From the NCBI RefSeq assembly GCF_036013915.1, contig NZ_CP107899.1:6600001-6664000 (forward strand): a stretch of DNA of 64,000 nt. The letters are read 5' to 3'. The stretch comes from Streptomyces sp. NBC_00464 (GTDB taxonomy: Bacteria > Actinomycetota > Actinomycetes > Streptomycetales > Streptomycetaceae). Positions within the stretch are counted from its first letter, which is position 1; every line of letters begins with the position of its first letter. The position numbers and the translations under genes were made by a program. The notes beneath the pieces were generated by a model that did not search any database, was not told the origin of the DNA, and saw only the letters and a program-made list of their open reading frames with translations. Below are positions 19,210-29,713 of this stretch, piece by piece.

Positions 19210-20108
19210 CCACCGCGCGGAAGCACACCGCACTCCCGAAGGCGCAGATTCTCATCGAGGCCCTGCCCTGGCTGACCCGGCACAACGGCAAGACCGTCGT
19301 CATCAAGTTCGGCGGCAACGCCATGATCGACGAGGAGCTGAAGGCGGCCTTCGCCCAGGACGTCGTCTTCCTGCGGCACGCCGGACTCAAGCCCGTCGTC
19401 GTGCACGGCGGCGGCCCGCAGATCAGCGCCCAGCTGGACAAGCAGGGCCTGGTCAGCGAGTTCAAGGCCGGGCTGCGCGTCACCACGCCCGAGGCGATGG
19501 ACGTCGTACGGATGGTGCTCGCCGGGCAGGTCCAGCGCGAGCTCGTCGGCCTGCTCAACCAGCACGGCCCGCTCGCCGTCGGCATGACCGGCGAGGACGC
19601 CCACACCATCACCGCGATCCAGCACCGCCCGGTGATCGACGGCGAGGCCGTCGACATCGGCCGGGTCGGCGAGATCACCGCGATCGACACCGGGGCCATC
19701 CAGGCGCTGCTGGACGACGGCCGCATCCCGGTCATCTCCTCCATCGCCCGCTCGGCGGAGGACAACCACGTCTACAACGTCAACGCCGACACCGCGGCCG
19801 CCGCACTGGCCGCCGCGCTGAACGCCGAGACGCTGATGGTCCTCACCGACGTCGAGGGCCTCTACGAGGACTGGCCCAACAGCGACGACGTGATCAGCCG
19901 CCTCACCGCCACCGAGCTGGAGAGGCTTCTGCCGGAACTTTCCAGCGGCATGGTGCCCAAGATGCAAGGCTGCCTCCACGCCGTACGCAACGGCGTGGAG
20001 ACCGCCCGCGTCATCGACGGCCGGGTCCAGCACTCGATCCTGCTGGAGATCTTCACCGACGAAGGAATCGGCACGATGGTCGTGCCCGATGCACAGGGGG
20101 AAGCATGA
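19206..20108 (+). CDS. argB: Acetylglutamate kinase
   Basis: Second and usually feedback-controlled step of the pathway: ATP-dependent phosphorylation of N-acetylglutamate. It is 300 aa. Amino-acid kinase fold with [10 protein letters not shown] (ATP-binding Lys, ~33), [10 protein letters not shown] (~63), [12 protein letters not shown] (~190) and [11 protein letters not shown]. The N-terminal helix before the kinase core ([20 protein letters not shown]) is of the type found in arginine-inhibited hexameric enzymes, so feedback inhibition by arginine is likely. ATG overlaps the argJ stop (ATGA), and its own stop overlaps argD the same way. Confidence 0.97.
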
Positions 20109-21316
20109 CCAACGCCGAGCTCTCGCAGCGCTGGCAGCACGCACTGATGGACAACTACGGCACCCCGAAGCTGTCCCTCGTCCGCGGCGAGGGCGCCCAC
20201 GTGTGGGACGCCGACGGCACCGAGTACCTCGACTTCGTCGGCGGCATCGCAGTGAACGCGCTGGGCCACGCCCACCCCGCGGTCATCGAGGCGGTCTCCA
20301 CACAGATCGCCTCCCTCGGCCACGTCTCCAACCTTTTCATCGCCGAGCCGCCCGTCGCGCTCGCCGAACGGCTGCTCCAGCTCTTCGGCCGCACCGGCAG
20401 GGTCTACTTCTGCAATTCGGGCGCCGAGGCCAACGAGGCCGCTTTCAAGATCGGCCGGCTGACCGGGCGCACCCACATGGTCGCGACCGACGGCGGCTTC
20501 CACGGCCGGACCATGGGCGCCCTCGCGCTCACCGGCCAGCCCAAGAAGCGCGAGCCGTTCGTCCCGCTGCCCGGCGATGTCACGCACGTCCCGTACGGGG
20601 ACGTCGAGGCGCTGCGGGCCGCGGTGACCACGGACACCGCGCTGCTGATCATCGAGCCCATCCAGGGCGAGAACGGTGTCGTCGTCCCGCCCAAGGGCTA
20701 TCTGGAGGCGGCCAGGGAGATCACCCGGGCCACCGGCACCCTCCTCGTCCTCGACGAGGTGCAGACCGGCATCGGCCGGTGCGGCACCTGGTTCGAGCAC
20801 CAGGCCCACCAGGGCGTGGAGCCCGATCTGGTCACCCTCGCCAAGGGGCTCGGCGGCGGACTGCCGATCGGCGCCACGGTGGCCTTCGGCGCAGCCGCCG
20901 ATCTGCTCGGACCCGGCCACCACGGCACGACGTTCGGCGGCAACCCGGTCGCCTGCGCCGCCGGACTCGCGGTCCTGGACACCCTGGCCGCCGACGGTGC
21001 GCTGGACAACGTGAAGCGGCTCGGCGAACGGATCCGGGACGGCGTGGAGGGCCTGGGGCACCCCCTGGTCTCCCACGTCCGCGGCTCCGGTCTGCTGCTG
21101 GGTATCGTGCTCACCGAGCCCCTCGCACCCCAGGTGCAGCAGGCGGCTCAGGGAGCCGGACTTCTCGTGAACGCACCCGCCCCCGATGTCGTACGGCTGA
21201 TGCCGCCACTGATCATCGGTGAGGCGGAGGTGGACGCGTTCCTCCAGGCACTGCCCGGTGCCCTCGACGCGGCATACGGGGACGAACGATCCGGCGAAGG
21301 ACACACCGGAGAATGA
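20105..21316 (+). CDS. argD: Acetylornithine aminotransferase
   Basis: PLP enzyme converting N-acetylglutamate semialdehyde to N-acetylornithine with glutamate as amino donor; 403 aa. Class-III aminotransferase features: [26 protein letters not shown] (phosphate-binding), [26 protein letters not shown] and the Schiff-base lysine in [13 protein letters not shown] (~residue 253). Tight coupling to argB (ATGA overlap). A short 10-base gap separates it from argR. Many ArgD proteins also serve lysine biosynthesis (DapC activity); this is possible but not visible from sequence. Confidence 0.97.
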   Translation: MTNAELSQRWQHALMDNYGTPKLSLVRGEGAHVWDADGTEYLDFVGGIAVNALGHAHPAVIEAVSTQIASLGHVSNLFIAEPPVALAERLLQLFGRTGRVYFCNSGAEANEAAFKIGRLTGRTHMVATDGGFHGRTMGALALTGQPKKREPFVPLPGDVTHVPYGDVEALRAAVTTDTALLIIEPIQGENGVVVPPKGYLEAAREITRATGTLLVLDEVQTGIGRCGTWFEHQAHQGVEPDLVTLAKGLGGGLPIGATVAFGAAADLLGPGHHGTTFGGNPVACAAGLAVLDTLAADGALDNVKRLGERIRDGVEGLGHPLVSHVRGSGLLLGIVLTEPLAPQVQQAAQGAGLLVNAPAPDVVRLMPPLIIGEAEVDAFLQALPGALDAAYGDERSGEGHTGE

Positions 21317-21326
21317 GGCGACGACG

Positions 21327-21863
21327 ATGACCGAGGCGCAGGAATCCGAGCACGGCGGGCCGTCCGTGCCGCAGACCCGCACCGCGCGCCACCGCCGGAT
21401 CGTGGACATCCTGAACCGGCAGCCGGTGCGCTCGCAGAGCCAGCTGGCCAAGCTCCTCGCGGACGACGGGCTGAGCGTCACCCAGGCGACGCTCTCCCGG
21501 GATCTGGACGAGCTGGGCGCGGTGAAGATCCGCAACACCGGCGGCGAGCTGATCTACGCGGTGCCGAGCGAGGGCGGATTCCGCACCCCGCACGCACCGC
21601 TGGGCGGCTCCGCCAAGGAGGAGCGGATGCGCCGCCTCTCCGCCGAACTGCTGATCTCGGCGGAGGCCTCGGCCAACCTCGTCGTGCTGCGTACGCCCCC
21701 GGGCGCCGCCCAGTTCCTCGCCTCGGCGATCGACCAGGCCGAGCTGCACGACATCCTCGGCACCATCGCAGGAGACGACACGCTCATGCTGATCAGCCGC
21801 GACCCGGCCGGTGGGCAGGCGCTCGCCGACCATCTGCTGCGGCTGGCGCAGAACGAGCGCTGA
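21327..21863 (+). CDS. argR: Arginine repressor ArgR
   Basis: Hexameric arginine-responsive repressor of the arginine genes; 178 aa. N-terminal winged HTH (~residues 20-85; [39 protein letters not shown]) and C-terminal oligomerisation/arginine-binding domain (~105-178; [29 protein letters not shown]). The GTIAGDDT loop carries the acidic arginine contacts. It is the last gene of the operon it controls, so it is autoregulated. ATG 21327 has GAGG 8 bases upstream. It converges on the L,D-transpeptidase gene with only six bases between stops. Confidence 0.97.
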   Translation: MTEAQESEHGGPSVPQTRTARHRRIVDILNRQPVRSQSQLAKLLADDGLSVTQATLSRDLDELGAVKIRNTGGELIYAVPSEGGFRTPHAPLGGSAKEERMRRLSAELLISAEASANLVVLRTPPGAAQFLASAIDQAELHDILGTIAGDDTLMLISRDPAGGQALADHLLRLAQNER

Positions 21864-21869
21864 CGTACG

Positions 21870-22571
21870 TCAGTAGCGGGTGATCGCGGTCGGGCCCGAG
21901 CGGGTCCCGATCGCGAGATGCGGACGGCGGGCCGGATCGGCCCAGGCCAGGATCCGGTCCATCGCGGCCGCCGGCACGGAGACACAGCCGGCGGTCGCAC
22001 CGCGCCCGTTGACGTGCAGGAAGATCCCGGCGCCCCGGTCCCGTACCGGCCGGTCGTAGTTGAACCCGACGACGAGGGCCCGGGCATACTGCGTCGGATA
22101 CGTGATCAGATGCTCGGCCTCGGCCGCCCGGCAGTCGGCGGGGCGCGGCTCCACCCACCGGTTGTAGGCGCGCGCCGCGGTGTCCTGGCACCACCACGAC
22201 CGGTCGGTGACCCGGCGGTACGGGTAGCGCGTCCCGGGCCGGGCCGCTTTCACCCCGAAGGCGTACGGCAGTTCGTACAGCCCGGTGGGTGTCGTGTTCG
22301 TGCCCTGCTTGCGCGAAGCCCCCTCGGTCAGCCCGTTCGCTCCGAAGCGGGCGGGCGCCGACCCGGCCGCCACCCAGCGGCCGGCCCGCAGACTCCACCA
22401 GGTGACCGTGCCCGTGGTGGATGCGGTACCGGCTGCCTCGGCCGTGATGAGCTGGCTGCCCCCGCCCGTGCCGGCCAGCCGCAACGGCAGCGGCGCCGCC
22501 GCCGGCGGACGGGCTCCGACCAGTCCGGCGAGAGCGAGCAGGACCGAACCGGTCACCAGAAGTCTGCGCAT
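21870..22571 (-). CDS. L,D-transpeptidase-like (YkuD) secreted protein
   Basis: Exported peptidoglycan cross-linking enzyme or relative, 233 aa. A short Sec-type signal is present (MRRLLVTGSVLLALAGLVGA). The catalytic motif H-x-n-S/T-x-G-C is seen as FLHVNGRGATAGCVSVP (~residues 185-202), with Cys as nucleophile. Upstream, TPTGLYELPYAFG and HLITYPTQYARALVVGFNYD are typical of the YkuD-related secreted group in Streptomyces. Two further Cys (WWCQD, ADCRA) may form a disulphide. It may share its 3' end region with argR, since the stops are six bases apart and no hairpin is evident. Confidence 0.85.
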   Translation of the reverse strand: MRRLLVTGSVLLALAGLVGARPPAAAPLPLRLAGTGGGSQLITAEAAGTASTTGTVTWWSLRAGRWVAAGSAPARFGANGLTEGASRKQGTNTTPTGLYELPYAFGVKAARPGTRYPYRRVTDRSWWCQDTAARAYNRWVEPRPADCRAAEAEHLITYPTQYARALVVGFNYDRPVRDRGAGIFLHVNGRGATAGCVSVPAAAMDRILAWADPARRPHLAIGTRSGPTAITRY

Positions 22572-22635
22572 GCCCCGGACCGTAGACCGGCCGTCGCCGG
22601 ACCACCTGCGGACCTGCTCCGTACGGCCCAGTGGC

Positions 22636-23229
22636 TCAGGACGCGGGCGGCATGACCGGCAGGGGGAGCGGCAGTCCCGGCAGCCCGTCCATGCTGGTGG
22701 CGACGTGCTCCTTCTTCTCGAAGTAGGCGCTGAGCGAGGCGTCGTCCTCCCGGGCGAAGCGCTGCCCGTGCAGCGTGCGGTCCTCGTCGTAACTCATGAA
22801 GGGCACGCCGTATCCGCACGTGTCCCGGATCAGTTCGGCCGTGACCACGATGATCGCCCGCAGCCCGTGCAGTGAGGGGTCGACCCCGTCGAACCGTCCG
22901 AGCAGTTCCGGGAACCGGGGGTCGTCACGGAAGACCGGCTCACCGCGGCCGTGGACCCGCACGATGTTCGGCGGCCCCTGGAAGGCGCACCACATCAGCG
23001 TGATGCGCCCGTTCTCGCGGAGATGGGCGACCGTCTCGGCGGTGCTCCCGGCGAAGTCGAGGTAAGCCACCGTCTGTTCGTCGAGGACGGCGAACGATCC
23101 GCTGACGCCCTTGGGTGAGAGGTTCACCGTGCCGTCGGCGTCCAGCGGGGATGTGGCGGTGAAGAATACGGGCTGCGCCTCGATGAAGGTGCGCAGCCGT
23201 CCGTCTATGCGTTCATATGTCTTTCCCAT
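22636..23229 (-). CDS. Pyridoxamine 5'-phosphate oxidase-like FMN-binding protein
   Basis: Split-barrel flavin- or F420-binding family protein of 197 aa; enzymatic role unknown. Visible family motifs are QPVFFTATSPLDADGTVNLSPKG (~19-41), VAYLDFAGSTAETVAHLRENGRITLMWCAF (~54-83) and RVHGRGEPVF. The tail is Pro/Leu-rich (GLPGLPLPLPVMPP). Start ATG 23229 with weak RBS. It is divergent from argH. Confidence 0.88.
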   Translation of the reverse strand: MGKTYERIDGRLRTFIEAQPVFFTATSPLDADGTVNLSPKGVSGSFAVLDEQTVAYLDFAGSTAETVAHLRENGRITLMWCAFQGPPNIVRVHGRGEPVFRDDPRFPELLGRFDGVDPSLHGLRAIIVVTAELIRDTCGYGVPFMSYDEDRTLHGQRFAREDDASLSAYFEKKEHVATSMDGLPGLPLPLPVMPPAS

Positions 23230-23374
23230 GGGCCGATTATCCGCCCCGCTTCCCGGTGTGGCGGGGGGATTTCAGCCGGTGGGACGGAGATGCCCGGCCG
23301 CCCGGAGAAGGTGCTGCGCCGCCACCCGCGCCGCGCGGGGCGCACGGCGCGCGGACGGCCCGCCCCGCGCAGCT

Positions 23375-23409
23375 TTGACAAAACATACAGAGGATCGCAT
23401 AGTTATGCC
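23375..23409 (+). promoter_or_regulatory. argH promoter with ARG box
   Basis: TTGACA (23375-23380), a 17-base spacer and CATAGT (23398-23403). TCGCATAGTTATGCC (23395-23409) contains the palindrome GCATA-GT-TATGC and closely matches the argC box, so ArgR would cover the -10. argH is thus a separate ArgR-regulated transcription unit. Confidence 0.82.
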
Positions 23410-23453
23410 TGATAGTGATTGCGGCAGTGGCTGCACCGTGGATCGCGCCGTGA

Positions 23454-24971
<1,518 letters not shown>

Positions 24972-25036
24972 CCCGATGCGCATCGCGGGCTACGTTGGGG
25001 GTAGGCGAGATTCCTGCCGACCACGAGGAGCCCGCG

Positions 25037-26008
25037 ATGCCGTTCGCCCGACTGACCACAGCGACCACCCCGACCGCCCACATCGGGCTCGGCCTGGCCG
25101 CGGTCGGAAGGCCCGGCTACATCAACCTCCACCGTGACCGCGACCTGCCAGGTGAGCGGACCGTCGACGACCTGCGTGCCCGGACGCACGAACTGCTGGA
25201 CGCGGCCTACGCGCAGGGCGTCCGGTACTTCGACGCCGCCCGTTCCTACGGCCGCTCCGAGGAGTTCCTCGGTGACTGGCTGACCGCCCGGCCCGAGGTC
25301 CGCGACGTCGTCGTCGGGAGCAAGTGGGGTTACACGTACACCGCCGGCTGGAGCGTCGACGCCGAGGCGCACGAGGTCAAGGACCACACCCTCGCCACGT
25401 TCGACCGCCAGCGCGCCGAGACCGGCGAGCTGCTCGGGGACCGGCTCGACCTCTACCAGATCCACTCGGTGACGCCCGACAGCCCGGCGCTCACCGACAA
25501 GGAGCTGCACGCCCGGCTTGCCGCGCTCGCCGCCGAAGGGGTCAGTGTCGGCCTCTCCACCAGCGGCCCCGCCCAGGCGGACGCGATCCGTGCCGCCCTC
25601 ACCGTCATGGTGGACGGCGAACCCCTCTTCCGTACGGTCCAGGCCACCTACAACGCGCTGGAGACCTCGGCCGGACCGGCGCTCGCCGAGGCCCATGCCG
25701 CGGGGCTCACCGTCATCGTCAAGGAAGCCATGGCCAACGGCCGGCTCGCGGGCACGGAGGCCCCCGCCGTGATGCGGGAGATCGCCGGCGAGGAGGGCCT
25801 CGGCAGCGACGCGGTCGCCCTGGCGCTGGTGCTGCACCAGCCATGGGCCGGGGTCGTGCTCTCCGGCGCGGCGACCGTCGGCCAGCTCGCCGGCAACCTC
25901 CACGCGGCCGTCCTCGACCTCGATGAGGAGCGCAGGGCCCGGCTGGACGCGCTGGTGGAGGAGCCGGAGGCGTACTGGCGGCACCGCGCGTCGCTCCCGT
26001 GGAGCTGA
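25037..26008 (+). CDS. Aldo/keto reductase
   Basis: NADPH-dependent (beta/alpha)8 oxidoreductase, 323 aa; substrate unknown. Catalytic tetrad visible: Asp and Tyr in FDAARSYGRSEEFL (~60-75), Lys in VVGSKWGYTY (~93), His in LDLYQIHSVT (~137). The cofactor-binding C-terminal part is VVLSGAATVGQLAGNL. ATG 25037 chosen for GAGGAG at good spacing; an upstream GTG at 24995 lacks homology. It follows argH by 65 bases and may be read through, though no role in arginine metabolism is implied. Confidence 0.92.
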   Translation: MPFARLTTATTPTAHIGLGLAAVGRPGYINLHRDRDLPGERTVDDLRARTHELLDAAYAQGVRYFDAARSYGRSEEFLGDWLTARPEVRDVVVGSKWGYTYTAGWSVDAEAHEVKDHTLATFDRQRAETGELLGDRLDLYQIHSVTPDSPALTDKELHARLAALAAEGVSVGLSTSGPAQADAIRAALTVMVDGEPLFRTVQATYNALETSAGPALAEAHAAGLTVIVKEAMANGRLAGTEAPAVMREIAGEEGLGSDAVALALVLHQPWAGVVLSGAATVGQLAGNLHAAVLDLDEERRARLDALVEEPEAYWRHRASLPWS

Positions 26009-26044
26009 GCCCTTCGCGCATCCGCCACCCCGACCCGGCAGGGA

Positions 26045-26566
26045 TCAGCCGGTGTCCCGTCCGTCCGCCCACGCGGCCAGCGCGTCGAAGTCGGCCCGCT
26101 CCAGCCCGATCCGCGGATCTATCTGCAGCAGGAGACTCTCCTCGCCCGCCCCCTGGTCCGCGACCCACGCCCGGTCCCGGTCGGTGATCTCGTCGTCGAT
26201 CCACGCGAACGGCCGCCCGGCCGCGTACTCCACGACGTACTGCGTCTTCCAGTACGTCCCGGCCGGTGCGGCACCGTGCATGTCCGGCCAGTCGATGTAC
26301 GGGAGAGGGGGCAGCCCGAGATGCGGCCCGATCCACTCGTTCGCCTCGTCCTTCCAGGTGGTCGCCCAGATCAGCTCGTACCGGCCGGCCAGCGTGAGCA
26401 GTTCCCCGCCGTGCCGGTGGTTGAGCAGAACGGGCAGCGCCGGGCCGGCGGCCCACCCTGTCGGCCGCATGCGGTGCCTGGTGTATCCCTCCGGCGCACG
26501 GCGGCGGGAGAGCGCTGCGTACGGATTGAGCGGACCGTCGATGTCGATCAGCAGCAGCGGCTTCAT
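26045..26566 (-). CDS. HAD-like secreted-domain-free phosphatase family protein
   Basis: A 173-aa actinobacterial HAD-fold protein. Motif I is LLLIDIDGPLNPY (nucleophile Asp, ~7-10); motif II Thr/Ser lies in LIWATTWKDEANEW (~75-88); motif III/IV is FAWIDDEITDRDRAW (acidic pair, ~130-145). The layout is that of the group often annotated simply as HAD domain-containing protein; substrate unknown. Start ATG 26566 is immediately before motif I; longer readings exist without homology. It is divergent from the tetR/MFS pair. Confidence 0.82.
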   Translation of the reverse strand: MKPLLLIDIDGPLNPYAALSRRRAPEGYTRHRMRPTGWAAGPALPVLLNHRHGGELLTLAGRYELIWATTWKDEANEWIGPHLGLPPLPYIDWPDMHGAAPAGTYWKTQYVVEYAAGRPFAWIDDEITDRDRAWVADQGAGEESLLLQIDPRIGLERADFDALAAWADGRDTG

Positions 26567-26614
26567 GCCGACATGGTCCTCCGCTTCCGGCGGGCGGCGC
26601 GAGCCCATTTCCGG

Positions 26615-26652
26615 TGAGACGTTTGTGTCTCAAATGGGTTAGTGTCGTCTCA
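26615..26652 (+). promoter_or_regulatory. TetR operator and leaderless promoter
   Basis: TGAGAC (26615-26620) - 6 bases - GTCTCA (26627-26632) is a perfect inverted repeat, and a third half-site CGTCTCA (26646-26652) abuts the tetR ATG. A -10 like TAGTGT (26640-26645) lies 6 bases before ATG 26652, so the transcript is probably leaderless and the operators flank the promoter. Confidence 0.65.
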
Positions 26653-27203
26653 TGACTCTTGATCGTGAGCAGGTCCTGCGCAGTGCCGCAGCCCTGCTGA
26701 CCCGCAAATCGACGGCCACCATGGACGAGGTGGCCAAAGCCGCAGGCATCGGCCGCGCCACCCTGCACCGGCACTTCGCCGGACGGGACGCCCTGGTCAG
26801 GGCGTTGGAGGAGCTGGGGATCCAGGAGTTCGAGGCAGCGCTCGACGCCGCTTCGCTGGACGAGGGGGCCTCGGAGGAGGCGCTGCGCCGGTTCGTCGCC
26901 GCGATCGAGCCGAGTGCCGGACTGCTCTCCTTCCTCGTGACCGAGAATCAGCTCTTCGAGGGGGACGAGCAGAACGACGGCTGGGACCGGCTGGACGCCC
27001 GGGTGGCCGCGTTCTTCCGGCGCGGCCAGGAGCGCGGCGAGATCCGCCTCGACCTGACCCCGGCCTGGCTGACCGAAGCGCTCTACGGGCTCATCAGCAG
27101 CGCCGCGTGGGCCGTTCAGACGGGCCGGGTGGCCGCACAGGACTTTCCGTACATGATCGTCGAGTTGCTGCTCGGCGGCGCACGCCGGAGCGTGGAGCAA
27201 TGA
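26652..27203 (+). CDS. TetR/AcrR family repressor
   Basis: Drug-responsive repressor, 183 aa. HTH at residues ~8-50 (VLRSAAALLTRKSTATMDEV, AGIGRATLHRHFAGRDALVRAL); the rest is the all-helical ligand/dimerisation domain. Its stop overlaps the MFS start (ATGA), so regulator and pump are one operon. The operator repeats at its own start codon suggest autorepression and derepression by the pump substrate. Confidence 0.93.
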   Translation: MTLDREQVLRSAAALLTRKSTATMDEVAKAAGIGRATLHRHFAGRDALVRALEELGIQEFEAALDAASLDEGASEEALRRFVAAIEPSAGLLSFLVTENQLFEGDEQNDGWDRLDARVAAFFRRGQERGEIRLDLTPAWLTEALYGLISSAAWAVQTGRVAAQDFPYMIVELLLGGARRSVEQ

Positions 27204-28744
27204 GCAGCATGGAACAGCACCCGGAGCCCGCGCCCGAGCTGTACCGCCCCGGGCGGTGGATCGCGCTGTCCGTGCTCGTGCTCGCGGTGCTGCTGGTGGC
27301 CATCGACGCCACCGTGCTGGGTCTCGCGACCCCGTTCCTCAGCGAGGACCTCGAACCGACCGGCACCCAGCTGCTCTGGATCGGCGACGTCTACTCCTTC
27401 GTCATCGCCGGACTCCTGGTCTCGATGGGCAGCCTCGGTGACCGCATCGGCCGCAAGAAACTGCTGCTGTGCGGTGCCACCGCCTTCGGCGCGGTCTCGG
27501 TGCTCAACGCGTACGCGAACTCGCCCGAGATGATGATCCTGGCGCGGGCCCTGCTCGGCGTCGCCGGCGCCACCCTGATGCCGTCCACCCTCGCCCTCAT
27601 CCGCAACCTCTTCCACGACCCCCGCGAGCGGAGTCTCGCGATCGGCATCTGGGGAGCGATGGCCTCGGCCGGTGCCGCGGTCGGACCTGTCGTCGGCGGA
27701 TTTCTCCTGGAGCACTTCTGGTGGGGCTCGGTCTTCCTGATCAACGTGCCGGTCATGGCGGTGCTCGTCGTGGTCGGGATCAAGATGATCCCCGAGTCGA
27801 AGAACCCGGCGCCCGGACCGTGGGACCTGCTGAGCGTGGCGCTCTCCCTGGTCGGCATCATCGGCGTCGTCTATGCCATCAAGGAGCTCGCCGCACACGG
27901 CGGAAGCTGGGAGGCCGCACTCGCGGGCGTCGGCGGTGTGCTGGCCCTCGTCTGGTTCGTGCGGCGGCAGTTCCGGCTGCCCGCCCCGCTGCTCGACATG
28001 CGGCTGTTCCACCACCGGGGCTTCTCCGGGGCGGTCCTCGCCGACCTGCTGACCATCCTCGGCCTTTCCGGCCTGGTCTTCTTCCTCTCCCAGTTCCTGC
28101 AACTGGTCCAGGGGCGCGGACCGCTGGAGGCCGGGCTCGCCGAACTGCCCGCGGCGGTCGGCGCGGTCACCGCGGGTCTGCTGGCCGGGACCGCCGCCCG
28201 CCGGTTCTCCGTACGGGTCGTGGTGACCGGCGGCCTCGCCGGGATCGGCCTGTCACTGGCCGCGGTCGCCGCCGTCCACAAGGACACCGCCTATCCGCTG
28301 ATCGGCGCGCTCCTGCTGGTCGTCGGCGTGGGCGCGGGCTTCGCCTTCACGGTCACCTCCGACGTGATCCTGTCCAGCGTTCCGAAGGAGCACGCCGGTT
28401 CCGCGTCCGCGGTCTCCGAAACGGCGTACGAGCTCGGCGCCGCTCTCGGCATCGCCCTGCTCGGCTCCATCGTCACCGGCGTCTACCAGGGATTCACCGC
28501 ACCCGCCGGAACCCCGCCCGACGTCGCGGCGGCCGCCCACGAGTCACTCGGCGGCGCGGTCGAAGCGGCCGAGGTGCTGCCCGAGGAGCAGGCCACGACC
28601 CTGGTCTCCGCCGCCCAGGACGCCTTTGTCGACGGGCTGGGGGCCGCCTCGGCCATCGGTGCGGTCGTTCTGATGGCGACGGCCGTCGCCGCCTGGTTCC
28701 TGCTGCGCGGCCAGGAGCTGGAGGAAGGCATCGTGCACGACTAG
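27200..28744 (+). CDS. MFS drug exporter, DHA2 (14-helix) family
   Basis: Proton-coupled multidrug efflux protein in the cytoplasmic membrane, 514 aa with 14 predicted helices. Motif D1-like LVAIDATVLGLATP (helix 1), motif A GSLGDRIGRKK (~77), motif B RALLGVAGATLMPSTLALIR, motif C GAAVGPVVGGFLLEHF. It resembles QacA/LfrA-like pumps of quaternary ammonium compounds or antibiotics. The long loop before the last helix (EAAEVLPEEQATTLVSAAQD) is typical of the group. Substrate unknown; controlled by the coupled TetR. The stop codon TAG lies inside an inverted repeat that begins at 28741. Confidence 0.95.
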   Translation: MSSMEQHPEPAPELYRPGRWIALSVLVLAVLLVAIDATVLGLATPFLSEDLEPTGTQLLWIGDVYSFVIAGLLVSMGSLGDRIGRKKLLLCGATAFGAVSVLNAYANSPEMMILARALLGVAGATLMPSTLALIRNLFHDPRERSLAIGIWGAMASAGAAVGPVVGGFLLEHFWWGSVFLINVPVMAVLVVVGIKMIPESKNPAPGPWDLLSVALSLVGIIGVVYAIKELAAHGGSWEAALAGVGGVLALVWFVRRQFRLPAPLLDMRLFHHRGFSGAVLADLLTILGLSGLVFFLSQFLQLVQGRGPLEAGLAELPAAVGAVTAGLLAGTAARRFSVRVVVTGGLAGIGLSLAAVAAVHKDTAYPLIGALLLVVGVGAGFAFTVTSDVILSSVPKEHAGSASAVSETAYELGAALGIALLGSIVTGVYQGFTAPAGTPPDVAAAAHESLGGAVEAAEVLPEEQATTLVSAAQDAFVDGLGAASAIGAVVLMATAVAAWFLLRGQELEEGIVHD

Positions 28745-28813
28745 GGCGTGCGTGCCAGACGCCGCCGGGCCCGCCCTTCGGGCGGACGGCGCTACTTTCA
28801 AAACACGCCCTAG
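28741..28813. repeat. 73-bp MITE-like inverted-repeat element
   Basis: CTAGGGCGTG (28741-28750) is mirrored by CACGCCCTAG (28804-28813). Inside lies a GC-rich hairpin (CCGCCC-TTC-GGGCGG with flanking complementarity, ~28761-28791). It reads as CTAG target duplications around GGCGTG termini, the pattern of small non-autonomous elements in Streptomyces. It overlaps the MFS stop codon and could double as a terminator. Confidence 0.5.
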
Positions 28814-28848
28814 AGGCCCTGGCCCTTTGAACGTGAGGGCGGGCATGC

Positions 28849-28908
28849 GGAAGGGCCCGTACCACCGACCGGGGACACTGTGTCCGCCAACCGGGTACGG
28901 GCCCTTCC
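28849..28908. terminator. Bidirectional terminator between MFS and plsC genes
   Basis: A 15-bp perfect inverted repeat (28849-28863 and 28894-28908, GGAAGGGCCCGTACC) with a 30-base loop that has further internal complementarity. It is positioned between convergent genes. Confidence 0.7.
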
Positions 28909-28940
28909 CGCCGTCCTGTGCCGTGCCGTCGCGCTCCGGC

Positions 28941-29612
28941 TCAGGCGGCCTTGGCCTTCGTCGCGTACATGTCGACGTATTCCTGGCCGGACAGCCGCAT
29001 CACCTCGGCCATCACGGAGTCCGTCACCGCCCGCAGCACATAGCGGTCGCGGTCCATGCCCTCGTAGCGCGAGAACTCCATCGGCTCACCGAAGCGGACC
29101 GTGACCTTGCCGGGCCGCGGCAGGCCGGCGCCGCCCGGCTGCAGCTTGTCCGTACCGATCATCGCGAACGGCACCACCGGAGCACCCGTCATCAGCGTCA
29201 GTCGCGCGATGCCCGTCCGGCCACGGTAGAGGCGGCCGTCGGGGGAGCGGGTGCCCTCCGGGTAGATCGCGAAGGCCTTGCCCTCGTCCAGTACCCGGCG
29301 GCCGGTCATCAGCGCCGCGACACCACCGCGGCCGCCGTCCCGGTCCACCGGGATCATGCCGCTGCCGGTGAAGAACCAGGCCATCAGACGGCCCTTGATG
29401 CCCTTGCCGGTCACGTACTCGTCCTTGCCGATGTAGAACACCGGCCGGTCGCAGCAGATCGGCATGATCATCGAGTCGATGAACGTCAGATGGTTGCCCG
29501 CGAGGATCACCGGCCCGGTCCCCGGAATGTTCTGGGCGCCTTCCACCTGGGGGCGGAACATCAGGCGCAGGATCGGTCCGAGCACTGCCTTGATGAGTGC
29601 GAGTCGGGACAA
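28941..29612 (-). CDS. plsC: 1-acylglycerol-3-phosphate O-acyltransferase (PlsC family)
   Basis: Membrane-associated acyltransferase making phosphatidic acid from lysophosphatidic acid; 223 aa. Catalytic motif H-x4-D is seen as NHLTFID (~41-47); the glycerol-phosphate motif is YPEGTRSPDG (~119-128); VVPFAMIGTDKL is the fourth block. An N-terminal amphipathic helix (LALIKAVLGPILRLMF) probably anchors it. The start is a TTG (complement of 29610-29612) with GGAGGAA just upstream; no ATG/GTG fits between the RBS and the conserved N-terminus. It is divergent from glpQ, so phospholipid synthesis and phosphodiester breakdown share an intergenic region. Confidence 0.9.
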   Translation of the reverse strand: MSRLALIKAVLGPILRLMFRPQVEGAQNIPGTGPVILAGNHLTFIDSMIMPICCDRPVFYIGKDEYVTGKGIKGRLMAWFFTGSGMIPVDRDGGRGGVAALMTGRRVLDEGKAFAIYPEGTRSPDGRLYRGRTGIARLTLMTGAPVVPFAMIGTDKLQPGGAGLPRPGKVTVRFGEPMEFSRYEGMDRDRYVLRAVTDSVMAEVMRLSGQEYVDMYATKAKAA

Positions 29613-29713
29613 CGGTTCCTCCGGTGTAGTGGCCGGGCCGGCCGAGGCGACGGATTGTGAGGGTCCATGCAGGTGAGGACGATACTCGCGGGTACTCGCT
29701 GATCGCACATCGG

